A DNA stretch of 64,000 nucleotides, taken from assembly GCF_030209575.1 (NCBI RefSeq), contig NZ_JARVRS010000001.1, positions 2,294,001 through 2,358,000 on the forward strand, given 5' to 3'. The notes under the pieces are model-generated. The model had not been told where the DNA came from. It worked only from the letters and a program-made list of their open reading frames with translations, and did no database searches. Position 1 is the first letter of the stretch, and each line of letters begins with the position of its first letter. The DNA comes from Leifsonia sp. fls2-241-R2A-40a. GTDB lineage: Bacteria > Actinomycetota > Actinomycetes > Actinomycetales > Microbacteriaceae. Shown piece after piece: positions 1 through 9,029 of this stretch. A program made the translations under genes and the position numbers.

Positions 1-777
1 GACGGCCGCGTCGCCGCGGTCGGGATCGTGATGGAGCCGCCGCGGCAGGAGACGCTGGTGCGGGAGTTCATGAACGGCGGTGTGCATCCCGAGTTCCGCC
101 GGCGCGGCATCGGACGGGAGCTGCTCGCCTGGCAACGCACGCGCGGGGAGCAGAAGCTCTCCGGTTCGGAGAAGCAGGTCCCCGGGTGGCTGGTGGGATA
201 CGCCGACGACCGCGCACCGGACCGTGCGCGCCTCCTCCTCGCCGGTGGATTCGAGGTCGCCCGTTACTTCCGCACGATGGAGCGGGACCTTGGGGACCCC
301 ATCCCCGAGGTCGTCCCGACCATGGACGTGGAGATCGTCTCGTACACGGCCGATCACGCCGAGGCGGTGCACGCGGCGCGCGACGACGCGTTCCGCGACC
401 ACTGGGGAAGCCAGCCGCTCAGCGACGAGCAGTTCGCGGGGCTGGTCTCCGGGGTGTTCGTGCCGGAGCTCTCCTTCATCGCCCTCGCCGGGGACAAGGT
501 GGCCGGCGTCCTGCTGACGGATGTCAATGAGGACGACTGGCCCGGGCAGGGCTTCACAGGAGCGTATGTCTCGACGGTGGCCGTGACGCGGCCGTTCCGT
601 GGACGACGCATCGCACCGACACTGCTGAGGGCGGTGCTGGAGGCGTGCGCCGCGCGTGGCTGGGACAAGGTGGTGCTCGACGTCGACGCCGAGAACCCGA
701 CCGGCGCCCTGGGGCTGTACACAGGCATGGGGTTCGTCTCCACGCAGGCGGAGACGGGGCTGGTCCGTGTCTACTGA
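1..777 (+). CDS. Tandem GNAT-family acetyltransferase (5' end outside window)
   Basis: The frame is already open at base 1, so the protein is truncated by the window edge. It carries two GNAT (acetyl-CoA-dependent N-acetyltransferase) folds. The first has the acetyl-CoA loop motif RRRGIGRELL near the start. The second, at the C-terminal end, has RPFRGRRIAPTLL followed by the typical DVDAENPTGALGLYTGMGF strand-helix. Tandem GNAT proteins in actinobacteria include the mycothiol synthase family, but the substrate cannot be read here. The stop codon lies 9 nt inside the start of truA, so the two are probably co-transcribed. An internal GTG (28) or ATG (31) could start a shorter form, but the upstream residues already continue a GNAT beta strand. 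Confidence 0.85.
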   Translation, partial: DGRVAAVGIVMEPPRQETLVREFMNGGVHPEFRRRGIGRELLAWQRTRGEQKLSGSEKQVPGWLVGYADDRAPDRARLLLAGGFEVARYFRTMERDLGDPIPEVVPTMDVEIVSYTADHAEAVHAARDDAFRDHWGSQPLSDEQFAGLVSGVFVPELSFIALAGDKVAGVLLTDVNEDDWPGQGFTGAYVSTVAVTRPFRGRRIAPTLLRAVLEACAARGWDKVVLDVDAENPTGALGLYTGMGFVSTQAETGLVRVY

Positions 778-1636
778 GCCGTCTCGCCGCTATCGGCTCG
801 ACATCGCGTATCAGGGAACCGACTTCAACGGATGGGGTCGGCAGCCCGACCAGCGAACGGTCCAGGGGACACTGGAAGATGCGCTCGCGACGATCTTCCG
901 GCGCGCGGGCGACCCGCCGCTCCTGACCGTCGCCGGGCGGACGGATGCGGGGGTGCACGCCGTGGGTCAGGTGGCCCACGTCGACCTCAGTCCGGCGCAG
1001 GAGGCGGTGCTGCGGAAGCCGCACGGCAAGCGTCCGCCGCTGTCCGCGGAGGAGGCGCTGGGCCGACGGCTGAACGGCATCCTGGGTCCGGTGTCCGATG
1101 TGGTGGTGCTCTCCGCATCCATCGCACCGGAGGGGTTCGACGCGCGCTTCTCGGCATTGTGGCGGCACTACGAGTACCGCGTAGCGGACCGCACGTCTCT
1201 CCGGGACCCGCTGCAGCGGCACCGGACCGCATGGGTCTCGTCGGACCTCGACGAGGTGTCCATGGACATGGGTGCCCACGGCCTTCTGGGGCTGCACGAC
1301 TTCGCCAGTTACTGCAAGGCTCGCGAGGGCGCGACGACCATCCGCACGCTGCAGTCCTTCTCCTGGCGGCGAGAGCCGCACGGCGTGCTGATCGCCGACC
1401 TGACCGCGGACGCCTTCTGCCACAGCATGGTCCGCGCGCTGGTGGGCGCGTGTGTCGAGGTGGGGGAGGGCAAGCTCGGCCCCGGCGACCTGGTGTCCCT
1501 GCGGGACGAGAAGCAGCGGACCAGCGCCTTCAAGGTGATGCCGGCGCGCGGATTGACGCTGCTGGAGGTCGGTTACCCCGAAGGTGCGGAGCTGGCACTG
1601 CGCGCCGAGCGGACGCGGGCGCTGCGGGAGCTGTAG
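767..1636 (+). CDS. truA: tRNA pseudouridine(38-40) synthase TruA
   Basis: TruA isomerises uridines 38-40 of the tRNA anticodon arm to pseudouridine. The 289-residue protein opens with YRLDIAYQGTDFNGWGRQPD and contains the catalytic GRTDAGVHA motif, with the nucleophilic Asp at residue 60. GTG at 767 is chosen because the family N-terminus begins there; a GGAG lies 13 nt upstream, inside the preceding acetyltransferase gene, which it overlaps by 11 nt. The frame extends further upstream, but that part is only the shadow of the acetyltransferase. In actinobacteria truA typically precedes rplM, as here. Length is normal for the family. Confidence 0.95.
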   Translation: MSTEPSRRYRLDIAYQGTDFNGWGRQPDQRTVQGTLEDALATIFRRAGDPPLLTVAGRTDAGVHAVGQVAHVDLSPAQEAVLRKPHGKRPPLSAEEALGRRLNGILGPVSDVVVLSASIAPEGFDARFSALWRHYEYRVADRTSLRDPLQRHRTAWVSSDLDEVSMDMGAHGLLGLHDFASYCKAREGATTIRTLQSFSWRREPHGVLIADLTADAFCHSMVRALVGACVEVGEGKLGPGDLVSLRDEKQRTSAFKVMPARGLTLLEVGYPEGAELALRAERTRALREL

Positions 1637-1641
1637 CCGGT

Positions 1642-1671
1642 TTGACCGGGCGTAGCCCTCTCGCGTACGAT
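1642..1671 (+). promoter_or_regulatory. Promoter of the rplM-rpsI operon
   Basis: A -35 hexamer TTGACC (1642-1647) and a -10 hexamer TACGAT (1666-1671) are 18 nt apart, close to the primary sigma consensus. It leaves a 5' leader of about 130 nt before rplM. I see no leader motif that I can name. Confidence 0.7.
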
Positions 1672-1811
1672 TGATCTTTGGTGTCCGCCGACTGCGGCGG
1701 AACATGCGAACGTGAGCCCTCCACCGGCCCGGTTCGGTCCCCTCGGGACGCGAACCCCCACGGAGCGGGATTCACGAACACCTCCGTTCGAGACAGAAAG
1801 CAGCCACTACT

Positions 1812-2258
1812 GTGACGCGCACCTATTCCCCGAAGGCGAACGAGATCCAGCGCGACTGGGTCATCATCGACGCGACCGACGTCGTGCTCGGCCGCCTCGC
1901 CAGCCACACCGCCGCCCTCCTGCGCGGCAAGCACAAGCCGACCTTCGCCCCGCACATGGACTCCGGTGACTTCGTCATCATCGTCAACGCGGACAAGGTC
2001 GCCCTGACCGGCCAGAAGGCCCTGCAGAAGAAGGCGTACCGCCACTCGGGTTACCCGGGCGGCCTCAAGGCCACCACGTACGCGGAGCTCCTCGAGAAGA
2101 ACCCGGCTCGCGCCGTCGAGAAGGCTGTCCGCGGGATGCTGCCGAAGAACTCCATCGGCCGCGCCCAGCTCCGCAAGCTGAAGGTCTACACCGGAAGCGA
2201 GCACCCGCACGCCGCCCAGCAGCCGAAGCCGTACACGCTCGGCCAGGTCGCCCAGTAA
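1812..2258 (+). CDS. rplM: 50S ribosomal protein L13
   Basis: This is an early-assembling protein of the large ribosomal subunit. The 148-residue sequence shows family signatures, including [12 protein letters not shown] near the N-terminus, [15 protein letters not shown], and [12 protein letters not shown] toward the C-terminus. GTG at 1812 is the start; the sequence before it is not coding-like. It is the first gene of the rplM-rpsI pair and is followed by rpsI after 55 nt. A good promoter lies at 1642-1671. Length matches the family (about 142-150 residues). Confidence 0.97.
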   Translation: MTRTYSPKANEIQRDWVIIDATDVVLGRLASHTAALLRGKHKPTFAPHMDSGDFVIIVNADKVALTGQKALQKKAYRHSGYPGGLKATTYAELLEKNPARAVEKAVRGMLPKNSIGRAQLRKLKVYTGSEHPHAAQQPKPYTLGQVAQ

Positions 2259-2313
2259 TCGCACCGGCGACGAAGACCTTCACGACTTAAAGAGACAAAG
2301 GATTATCACCACC

Positions 2314-2811
2314 GTGGCGAAGATCGCAGACAGCATCGAGTCGGCCCAGGCCGACAACGTCGAGTCCTACTCGACCGAGACCCCGGCCTCTGAGGCCCCG
2401 GCCGCCCCGCGCGCCGTCCTCTCCGTTCCCGGCGCGGCCGTGGGCCGCCGCAAGGAGGCCATCGCGCGTGTGCGCCTGGTCCCGGGTTCCGGCACCATCA
2501 CGGTCAACGGCCGTGAGTTCGCCGACTACTTCCCGAACAAGCTGCACCAGCAGCTCATCAACGACCCGTTCAAGGTGCTCGAGCTCCTCGGCTCCTACGA
2601 CGTCGTCGCCCGTATCACCGGTGGTGGCCCCTCCGGCCAGGCGGGCGCCCTGCGTCTCGCCATCGCGCGCGCGCTCAACGAGATCGACCGCGAGAACAAC
2701 CGCCCGACCCTGAAGAAGGCCGGCTTCCTCACCCGTGACGCCCGCGTCACCGAGCGCAAGAAGGCCGGTCTCAAGAAGGCCCGCAAGGCGTCGCAGTTCT
2801 CCAAGCGTTGA
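2314..2811 (+). CDS. rpsI: 30S ribosomal protein S9
   Basis: S9 is a small-subunit protein whose C-terminal tail reaches the P-site tRNA. The C-terminal 130 residues match the family ([15 protein letters not shown], then YFPNKLHQQ, ending in the basic tail KASQFSKR). The first ~40 residues are an acidic, Ala/Pro-rich extension seen in actinobacterial S9, giving 165 residues against about 130 in enteric bacteria. GTG at 2314 follows an AAAGGA box around 2298. It forms the usual pair with rplM. Confidence 0.97.
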   Translation: MAKIADSIESAQADNVESYSTETPASEAPAAPRAVLSVPGAAVGRRKEAIARVRLVPGSGTITVNGREFADYFPNKLHQQLINDPFKVLELLGSYDVVARITGGGPSGQAGALRLAIARALNEIDRENNRPTLKKAGFLTRDARVTERKKAGLKKARKASQFSKR

Positions 2812-2824
2812 CGCTCGCGAGCGT
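2811..2824. repeat. 14-bp perfect palindrome between rpsI and glmM
   Basis: ACGCTCGCGAGCGT starts at the last base of the rpsI stop codon and ends just before the -10 box of glmM. It is its own reverse complement. It could be a short rpsI terminator stem (followed by TTTA) or an operator in the glmM promoter; the sequence alone does not decide. Confidence 0.4.
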
Positions 2825-2825
2825 T

Positions 2826-2831
2826 TAGGCT
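2826..2831 (+). promoter_or_regulatory. -10 box for glmM, leaderless arrangement
   Basis: TAGGCT lies 7 nt before the glmM ATG, and no Shine-Dalgarno is present in that gap. A transcript starting 6-8 nt downstream would begin at or next to the start codon. No convincing -35 is visible. Confidence 0.5.
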
Positions 2832-2838
2832 TCGGTCC

Positions 2839-4200
2839 ATGCCCCGTCTTTTCGGAACCGACGGCGTTCGTGGTCTCGCGAACGGCGGTCTCACCGCCGA
2901 CCTGGCGCTCGGCCTTGCGCAGTCAGCTGCTGCTGTACTGACGCAAGGCCGAAGCGCCGAGGCGCGCCGCGCCGCCGGCAAGCGCCCGTCGGCCATCGTC
3001 GCCCGCGACCCCCGGGTCTCGGGCGAGTTCCTCTCCGCCGCCGTCGCGGCCGGGCTCGCCAGCTCGGGCATCGACGTGTACGACGCGGGAGTCATCCCCA
3101 CGCCGGCAGCGGCCTTCCTGATCTCCGATTTCGACGCGGACTTCGGTGTGATGGTCTCCGCCTCGCACAACCCCGCGCCGGACAACGGGATCAAGATCTT
3201 CGCCCGCGGCGGGACGAAACTGCCCGACGTGGTCGAGGACCGCATCGAGCAGCACCTCGACCTCGAGAAGCTGACCCCGACCGGCGCCGACGTCGGCCGC
3301 ATCCGTCGCTTCGCGGACGCCGAGGACCGCTATGTCCTCCACCTGCTCGCGAGCCTCCCGCACCGGCTCGACGGCATCCACGTGGTGCTCGACTGCGCGC
3401 ACGGCGCTGCAGCGGGCGTCTCGCCCGAGGTGTTCACGGACGCCGGAGCGCGTGTGACCGTCATCGGTGACGCGCCCGACGGGATGAACATCAACGACGG
3501 TGTCGGATCGACGCACCTCGACAACCTCGCCAAGGCGGTGCTGGCCGCCGGCGCAGACGTCGGCATCGCCCACGACGGCGACGCGGACCGCTGCCTCGCG
3601 ATCGACGCCGCCGGCAACATCGTCGACGGCGACCAGATCATGGCGATCCTCGCGGTCGGAATGAAGGAGCGCGGCAAGCTCCGCGACGACACACTCGTCG
3701 CCACCGTGATGAGCAACCTCGGGCTGAAGCTCGCGATGCGCGACAACGGCATCCGCGTCGTCGAGACCGCCGTCGGCGACCGCTACGTGCTCGAGGAGAT
3801 GAACCAGAACGACTACTCGCTCGGAGGTGAGCAGTCGGGCCACGTCATCATGCGCGAGTTCGCCACCACCGGCGACGGCATCCTCACCGGGTTGCACCTG
3901 CTGAGCGAGATGGCGCGCACCGGGAAGACCTTGGCCGAACTCGCCAGCGTCATGACCGTGTACCCGCAGGTGATGGTCAACGTCAAGAACGTCGACCACC
4001 ACGCCGTCCACACCGACGAGGAGCTCCGCACCGCGGTGGCGACCGCGGAGAGCGCCCTCGGCGACAGCGGCCGCGTGCTCCTGCGCCCTTCGGGCACCGA
4101 GCCCCTCGTCCGCGTCATGGTCGAGGCGGCGGACCAGGTCACCGCGGAGCGCCTCGCGAACGAGCTCGCGGATGTCGTCCGGGAGCGTCTGGCGCTCTGA
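2839..4200 (+). CDS. glmM: Phosphoglucosamine mutase
   Basis: GlmM interconverts glucosamine-6-phosphate and glucosamine-1-phosphate on the route to UDP-GlcNAc and peptidoglycan. The 453-residue protein begins [12 protein letters not shown]. It contains the phosphoserine loop SASHNP with the phosphorylated Ser at residue 109, the metal-binding [12 protein letters not shown], the sugar-binding GGEQSGH, and the phosphate-binding [12 protein letters not shown] near the C-terminus. Length and domain order are normal. It lies downstream of rpsI and near glmS, the preceding enzyme of the same pathway. Translation probably starts on a leaderless mRNA. Confidence 0.97.
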   Translation: MPRLFGTDGVRGLANGGLTADLALGLAQSAAAVLTQGRSAEARRAAGKRPSAIVARDPRVSGEFLSAAVAAGLASSGIDVYDAGVIPTPAAAFLISDFDADFGVMVSASHNPAPDNGIKIFARGGTKLPDVVEDRIEQHLDLEKLTPTGADVGRIRRFADAEDRYVLHLLASLPHRLDGIHVVLDCAHGAAAGVSPEVFTDAGARVTVIGDAPDGMNINDGVGSTHLDNLAKAVLAAGADVGIAHDGDADRCLAIDAAGNIVDGDQIMAILAVGMKERGKLRDDTLVATVMSNLGLKLAMRDNGIRVVETAVGDRYVLEEMNQNDYSLGGEQSGHVIMREFATTGDGILTGLHLLSEMARTGKTLAELASVMTVYPQVMVNVKNVDHHAVHTDEELRTAVATAESALGDSGRVLLRPSGTEPLVRVMVEAADQVTAERLANELADVVRERLAL

Positions 4201-4250
4201 CGTCGCCCTTCGGCCTTCGCCGAGTGGTGAGCAGATGCTCGAATTCCCGT

Positions 4251-4277
4251 CGAATGGTGACGTGATGTCACCATTCG
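4251..4277. terminator. Bidirectional hairpin between convergent glmM and XRE gene
   Basis: Perfect 11-bp arms CGAATGGTGAC (4251-4261) and GTCACCATTCG (4267-4277) surround a 5-nt loop. The hairpin sits between two genes that converge, so it can serve both. No long T-run follows, which is common for actinobacterial terminators. Confidence 0.7.
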
Positions 4278-4293
4278 GGGGAGGCGTGCCGCG

Positions 4294-4602
4294 TCAGCGC
4301 GACTCGTGCTCCCGACGGGCGGCGATGAAGTCCGCGACCGAGTAGGCGTGCGAGCGGTCTGGCAGCATCTCCGAGCCGTACAGGCCGGCCATCAACTGGC
4401 CGGGGTCGATGTTGAGCGCCGTCGCGATGCGCACGATCGTATGCAGCTCGGAGTTCGCCTCGCCACGCTCGACGCGGCCGAAGTTGGTGACGTGCATGTC
4501 GGCCAGGTTCGCGATGTCCTCCTGGCTCATGCCGAGGGCGATCCGCGCCTCGCGCACGCGCCGGCCGAAGACCTGCGCGGCGCGCGAACGTGGTGCTGAC
4601 AT
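4294..4602 (-). CDS. Small XRE-family helix-turn-helix regulator
   Basis: This 102-residue protein has a Cro/C1-type helix-turn-helix domain at about residues 10-65: VREARIALGMSQEDIANLAD, then a recognition helix (HVTNFGRVERGEANSELHTI) and ALNIDPGQL. The C-terminal 35 residues show no recognised domain. It is monocistronic, convergent with glmM and upstream of coaA on the same strand with a 95-nt gap after coaA. The helix-turn-helix is clear, but the regulated genes are unknown. Its chromosomal position suggests a vertically inherited regulator and not a phage remnant. Confidence 0.85.
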   Translation of the reverse strand: MSAPRSRAAQVFGRRVREARIALGMSQEDIANLADMHVTNFGRVERGEANSELHTIVRIATALNIDPGQLMAGLYGSEMLPDRSHAYSVADFIAARREHESR

Positions 4603-4697
4603 GCCTCATGACTACGGGATGTGCGCATGCCCGGCCAGAGCTTGACAGCCACGCGCCCCTGCGCCTGAGGTCGGAAAGCCCTGCGGCGTTTGACTCG

Positions 4698-5636
4698 TCA
4701 GAGCTTGCGCAGCAGGACCGAGCTCACCGCGTGGTCGACGTCCTTCCGGAGGACGAGCTTGGCGCGGGAGCGTGTCGGCCGGATGTTCTGCAGGAGGTTC
4801 GGCTCGTTGATCCGCGACCAGATGGTCGCGGCCCGGGCGCGGGCCTCCTCCTCGGTGAGCTCCGCATACCGGTGGAAGTACGACTTGGGATTGGCGAAGG
4901 CCCCCCGCTGCAGCTTCAGGAAGCGCTCCTCGTACCAGTGGGCGATGTCGCGCGTCCGCGCATCCACATAGACGCTGAAGTCGAACAGGTCGCTGACGGC
5001 GAGCCGGTTTCCTCCGCCGGCCGGCTGGAGCACGTTGAGCCCCTCCACGATGAGCACGTCCGGGCGCCGCACCACGATCTCGGCGTCGGGGACGATGTCG
5101 TAGCTGAGGTGCGAGTAGAAGGGTGCGCGCACCTCCGGGGCTCCGCTCTTGACCGCGGTGACGAAGCGCAGCAAGGCCCGACGGTCGTACGACTCGGGAA
5201 AGCCCTTGCGCTCCATGAGTCCCTGCCGCTCGAGCTCCGCATTGGGGAGCAGGAAGCCGTCGGTGGTCACCAGTTCCACGCGCGGCGTGTCGTCCCAGCG
5301 GGACAGCAGCTCCCGCAGCAGGCGGGCGATGGTGGACTTGCCCACGGCGACCGATCCGGCGACGCCGATGACGAAAGGGGTGCTCGCAGCGCGCTCACCC
5401 AGGAAGTCGTTGGTGACGCGATGCAGCTGCTTGGTGCCGCCGACGTAGAGGTTCAGGAGGCGGCTGAGCGGCAGGTAGACCTGCTCCACCTCGCGCATGT
5501 CGAGCGGGTCGCCCAGACCGCGGAGCTGAACGATCTCCGTCTCCTGGAGCGGCAGCCGCGTGTTCTCGGCCAGCTCGGCCCAGTCGGCCCGGCTCAACTC
5601 GACGAAAGGGGTGGACGAGTCGCCGTTCTCAACCAT
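4698..5636 (-). CDS. coaA: Pantothenate kinase, type I
   Basis: CoaA phosphorylates pantothenate, the first step of coenzyme A synthesis. The 312-residue sequence has the P-loop [12 protein letters not shown] near residue 95, the family segments [13 protein letters not shown] and [13 protein letters not shown], and FIYVDA-like [20 protein letters not shown], all typical of the prokaryotic type I enzyme. It is transcribed divergently from glmS, with only 63 bp between the two start codons. A TAGACT -10 box lies 9 nt upstream of its ATG, so the message is probably leaderless. Length is normal. Confidence 0.95.
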   Translation of the reverse strand: MVENGDSSTPFVELSRADWAELAENTRLPLQETEIVQLRGLGDPLDMREVEQVYLPLSRLLNLYVGGTKQLHRVTNDFLGERAASTPFVIGVAGSVAVGKSTIARLLRELLSRWDDTPRVELVTTDGFLLPNAELERQGLMERKGFPESYDRRALLRFVTAVKSGAPEVRAPFYSHLSYDIVPDAEIVVRRPDVLIVEGLNVLQPAGGGNRLAVSDLFDFSVYVDARTRDIAHWYEERFLKLQRGAFANPKSYFHRYAELTEEEARARAATIWSRINEPNLLQNIRPTRSRAKLVLRKDVDHAVSSVLLRKL

Positions 5637-5645
5637 AGGGAACCC

Positions 5646-5651
5646 AGTCTA
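5646..5651 (-). promoter_or_regulatory. -10 box for coaA
   Basis: On the minus strand TAGACT ends 9 nt before the coaA ATG, with no Shine-Dalgarno between them. It lies back to back with the glmS -10 box (5687-5692), so the two -35 regions must overlap. Confidence 0.5.
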
Positions 5652-5686
5652 GGGGCCTCCGAGCGGCTTCCCATCCGGCCCCACGA

Positions 5687-5692
5687 TAGACT
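5687..5692 (+). promoter_or_regulatory. -10 box for glmS
   Basis: TAGACT ends 7 nt before the glmS ATG; the predicted transcript starts at or next to the start codon. There is therefore no room for a glmS ribozyme or any 5' leader. Confidence 0.5.
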
Positions 5693-5699
5693 CGGGTGC

Positions 5700-7550
5700 A
5701 TGTGTGGAATCGTGGGGTACGTCGGTACCGACAAGAGCCTCGAGGTGCTTCTCGGCGGTCTGAAGCGCTTGGAGTACCGCGGATACGACTCCGCGGGCAT
5801 CGCCGTGATCGGCCCGGACGGGTCCCTCGGCACGGCTAAGAAGGCGGGCAAGCTCTCGGCGCTGACCGAGGATCTGCAGGAGCACCCCATCCCGAACGGG
5901 CAGACCGGAATCGGTCACACCCGCTGGGCGACGCACGGCGGTCCGACCGACGTCAACGCGCACCCGCACCTGGGTGACGAGGGTCGCCTCGCCGTCATCC
6001 ACAACGGCATCATCGAGAACTTCTCGACCCTGAAGGACGAGCTGCTCGCTGACGGCTTCGCCTTCGAGTCGGAGACCGACACCGAGGTCGCGGCCGTCCT
6101 GCTCGGCCGCGAGTACCGCCGGACGGGCGACCTCCCCGAGGCGTTCCAGAGCGTCGTCTCGCGCCTGGAGGGCGCCTTCACCCTGCTGGCCATGCACAAG
6201 GACCAGCCGCACGTCGTCGTCGGCGCGCGCCGCAATTCCCCGCTCGTCATCGGGCTCGGCGAGGGCGAGAACTTCCTCGGCTCCGACGTCGCCGCGTTCG
6301 TCGAGCACACCCGTCGTGCCATGGCCATCGGGCAGGACCAGATCGTCACCATCACGCCGGACACCGTCACCGTGACCGACTTCGCCGGAGCGCCGGTCGA
6401 GGTCGAGCCGTTCGAGGTCGCGTGGGACGCCTCGGCCGCTGAGAAGGGCGGCTGGTCGTCCTTCATGGCCAAGGAGATCGCCGAAGAGCCGGATGCGGTC
6501 GCCAACACGCTCCGCGGCCGCCTGGTCGACGACACGGTGCACATCCCCGAGCTCGACGCCCTGGGCGACGCGTTCTTCGCGGGCATCGACCGCATCACGA
6601 TCATCGCGTGCGGCACGGCCGCCTATGCCGGCCTCGTCGGCAGCTACGCGATCGAGAAGTGGGCCCGCGTGCCCGTCACCGTCGAGCTCAGCCACGAGTT
6701 CCGCTACCGCGAGCCGGTGCTCACCGAGGGAACGCTGGTCATCTCGATCAGCCAGTCCGGCGAGACCATGGACACGCTGATGGCGGTCAAGTACGCCCGC
6801 GAGGCCGGCGCCAAGGCGATCTCGGTCTGCAACACCCAGGGCGCGACCATCCCGCGGGAGTCGGACGCCGCGCTGTACACGCACGCCGGCCCGGAGGTCG
6901 CCGTGGCCTCGACCAAGGCCTTCGTCGCGCAGATCACCGCGCTCTACCTGTTCGGCCTCCACCTGGCCCGCGTCCGCGGCACCCTGACGCCCGCGCAGCA
7001 GCGCGACTCCATCGAGGAGTTGCAGGAGGTGCCCGCGAAGATTGCGACGGTGCTCGAGTCGCACGCCGAGATCGCCCAGCTCGCGCGCTGGATGTCGGAC
7101 ACCCGCTCGGTGCTGTTCCTCGGCCGTCACGTCGGCTACCCGATCGCGCTCGAGGGTGCGCTCAAGCTCAAGGAGCTCGCGTACATCCACGCGGAGGGCT
7201 TCGCCGCCGGCGAGCTGAAGCACGGCCCCATCGCGCTGATCGAGCCGGGCCAGCCGGTCTTCGTCGTGGTGCCCAGCCCGCGCTGGTCGGATGAACTGCA
7301 CAAGAAGGTCGTGTCGAACATCCAGGAGATCCGTGCCCGGGGCGCCCGCGTGATCGCGATCGCCGAGGCCGGAGACGCCGCCGTGCTGCCGTTCGCCGAC
7401 GAGGTCATCCGCATCCCGCTCGCTGCGCCGCTCTTCGAGCCGCTGCTGGCGGTCGTGCCGCTGCAGATCTTCGCGATGGAGCTGTCCGCGGCCAAGGGGC
7501 TCGACGTCGACCAGCCGCGCAACCTGGCCAAGTCCGTCACCGTCGAGTAA
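5700..7550 (+). CDS. glmS: Glutamine--fructose-6-phosphate aminotransferase (isomerizing)
   Basis: GlmS makes glucosamine-6-phosphate from fructose-6-phosphate and glutamine, the entry step to amino sugars. The 616-residue protein starts MCGIVGYVG, where Cys2 (Cys1 after Met removal) is the glutaminase nucleophile. The N-terminal class II amidotransferase domain is followed by two SIS sugar-isomerase domains (TIIACGTAAYAGL; SQSGETMDT), and it ends in AKSVTVE. ATG 5700 is fixed by the need for an N-terminal Cys, although the frame stays open far upstream. glmM and glmS thus lie 1.5 kb apart. acpS follows after 4 nt. Confidence 0.97.
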   Translation: MCGIVGYVGTDKSLEVLLGGLKRLEYRGYDSAGIAVIGPDGSLGTAKKAGKLSALTEDLQEHPIPNGQTGIGHTRWATHGGPTDVNAHPHLGDEGRLAVIHNGIIENFSTLKDELLADGFAFESETDTEVAAVLLGREYRRTGDLPEAFQSVVSRLEGAFTLLAMHKDQPHVVVGARRNSPLVIGLGEGENFLGSDVAAFVEHTRRAMAIGQDQIVTITPDTVTVTDFAGAPVEVEPFEVAWDASAAEKGGWSSFMAKEIAEEPDAVANTLRGRLVDDTVHIPELDALGDAFFAGIDRITIIACGTAAYAGLVGSYAIEKWARVPVTVELSHEFRYREPVLTEGTLVISISQSGETMDTLMAVKYAREAGAKAISVCNTQGATIPRESDAALYTHAGPEVAVASTKAFVAQITALYLFGLHLARVRGTLTPAQQRDSIEELQEVPAKIATVLESHAEIAQLARWMSDTRSVLFLGRHVGYPIALEGALKLKELAYIHAEGFAAGELKHGPIALIEPGQPVFVVVPSPRWSDELHKKVVSNIQEIRARGARVIAIAEAGDAAVLPFADEVIRIPLAAPLFEPLLAVVPLQIFAMELSAAKGLDVDQPRNLAKSVTVE

Positions 7551-7554
7551 CACC

Positions 7555-7911
7555 GTGATCGCCGGCATCGGGGTCGACGTGGTCGATCTGGCTCGCTTCG
7601 AGCGGTCGATCGCCCGCACCCCGAAGCTGCGCGAGCGGCTGTTCACGGAGGCGGAGCGCCCGCTGCCGGTGCACTCGCTGGCGGCGCGGTTCGCCGCGAA
7701 GGAGGCGCTCATCAAGGCGCTCGGCGGCTCCGAGGGCGTGCGCTGGCACGACATGGAGATCGTCCCCGACGAGGAGAGGAACCCCGGTTTCGTGCTGCAC
7801 AACGTGGTCGAGGCACAGGTGCGGGAACGCGGCATCGTGCGCATCCACGTGTCGATGTCGCACGACGCGGGGGTGGCGACGGCGTTCGTGGTGACGGAGA
7901 ACGCGTCGTGA
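7555..7911 (+). CDS. acpS: Holo-[acyl-carrier-protein] synthase
   Basis: AcpS transfers the 4'-phosphopantetheine arm of CoA to the acyl carrier protein. The 118-residue protein contains the family's Mg-binding N-terminus (IGVDVVDLARFERS), the FTEAE segment and the FAAKEALIKALG helix. GTG 7555 lies 4 nt after the glmS stop, and the gene overlaps the alr start by 4 nt (GTGA), so glmS-acpS-alr-tsaE are translationally coupled. Length is typical. Confidence 0.95.
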   Translation: MIAGIGVDVVDLARFERSIARTPKLRERLFTEAERPLPVHSLAARFAAKEALIKALGGSEGVRWHDMEIVPDEERNPGFVLHNVVEAQVRERGIVRIHVSMSHDAGVATAFVVTENAS

Positions 7912-9029
7912 CCGCAGCGTTCCGGGAGCGGGTCGTCGATCTGGATGCGGTGAGCGCGAACGTGGCTCGCCTGCGTGAGCTGGTGGGCACGCCACACGCC
8001 ATGGTGGTCGTCAAGGCGGATGCGTACGGGCACGGAGCGGTGGAGTGCGCGCGTGCTGCGCTCGCCGGCGGCGCCGACTGGCTCGGTGTCGCGGAGATCC
8101 CCGAGGCGCTCGCGCTGCGCGAGGCCGGGATCACCGCACCGATCCTCGCCTGGCTGCACGACCCGGACGAGGACTTCGCAGCGGCTGTTCAGGCCGATGT
8201 CGACCTCGGCCTGTCGTCGCTCGCCCAGCTGGAGGCCGCGGCGCTCGCCGGCGGCAGCGGGCGGCCGGTCTTCGTGCAGCTGAAGGTGGAGACGGGGCTG
8301 AGCCGTAACGGCATCCCGGAATCCGAGTGGGATGCGGTGTTCGCGCGCGCCCGGGAGCTCGAGGAGCGCGGCCGCGTCGTCGTACGCGGCATCTTCTCGC
8401 ACCTGTCGAACGCCTCGGTCGAAGACGATCGTGCGGCCGTGGCCGTCTACGAGCGGGCCCTCGAGCGCGCCGCGGCAGCCGGGCTCGCGCCCGAGCTCCG
8501 GCACATCGCGGCCAGTGCCGCGGCACTCACCCTGCCCGAGGCGCGGTTCGATCTGGTCCGCATCGGGATCGCGGCCTACGGGCTGTCGCCGTTCGGCCGG
8601 GAGTCCGCGGCGGAACTGGGACTGCGACCGGCGATGACCCTGCGCGGCCGGATTGCGGCCGTGCGCCGCGTTCCGGCGGGCAAGGGCGTCTCGTACGACT
8701 ACACCTACCGCACCGAGCGGGAGACGACCCTGGTGCTCGTCCCGCTCGGCTACGCGGAGGGGATCCCGCGGCACGCCTCCAACCGCGGGCCGGTGTCCAT
8801 CGGCGGCCGGACCTTCCGCATCAGCGGCCGGGTCGCCATGGACCAGTTCGTGGTCGATGTCGGCGATCTGGACGTTCAGGTCGGCGACGAGGTCGTGCTG
8901 TTCGGCGATCCGGGGACCGGTGCGCCGGGCGCGGACGACTGGGCCGAGGCCGCGGACACCATCAACTACGAGATCGTCACGCGATTGGGCGGCCGGTTGA
9001 AGCGGAGCTATATCGGGGGAGTGCGATGA
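7908..9029 (+). CDS. alr: Alanine racemase
   Basis: Alr is a PLP enzyme that supplies D-alanine for peptidoglycan. In the 373-residue protein the PLP-binding lysine is K36 in MVVVKADAYGHG. The C-terminal beta domain includes the catalytic tyrosine segment GVSYDYTYRT and GRVAMDQFVVDVGD. It starts with GTG overlapping the acpS stop and its TGA overlaps the tsaE ATG. Length and order match actinobacterial alr genes, which commonly precede tsaE. Confidence 0.97.
   Translation: MTAAFRERVVDLDAVSANVARLRELVGTPHAMVVVKADAYGHGAVECARAALAGGADWLGVAEIPEALALREAGITAPILAWLHDPDEDFAAAVQADVDLGLSSLAQLEAAALAGGSGRPVFVQLKVETGLSRNGIPESEWDAVFARARELEERGRVVVRGIFSHLSNASVEDDRAAVAVYERALERAAAAGLAPELRHIAASAAALTLPEARFDLVRIGIAAYGLSPFGRESAAELGLRPAMTLRGRIAAVRRVPAGKGVSYDYTYRTERETTLVLVPLGYAEGIPRHASNRGPVSIGGRTFRISGRVAMDQFVVDVGDLDVQVGDEVVLFGDPGTGAPGADDWAEAADTINYEIVTRLGGRLKRSYIGGVR

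Noticed and set aside
1672-1811. Named ribosomal-protein leader RNA before rplM
   Set aside because: The leader is long enough, but I could not identify a conserved structure, so no RNA family is assigned.
5637-5699. glmS ribozyme or other leader RNA
   Set aside because: The whole gap is 63 bp, holds two promoter boxes and no ribozyme core could fit; glmS appears leaderless.
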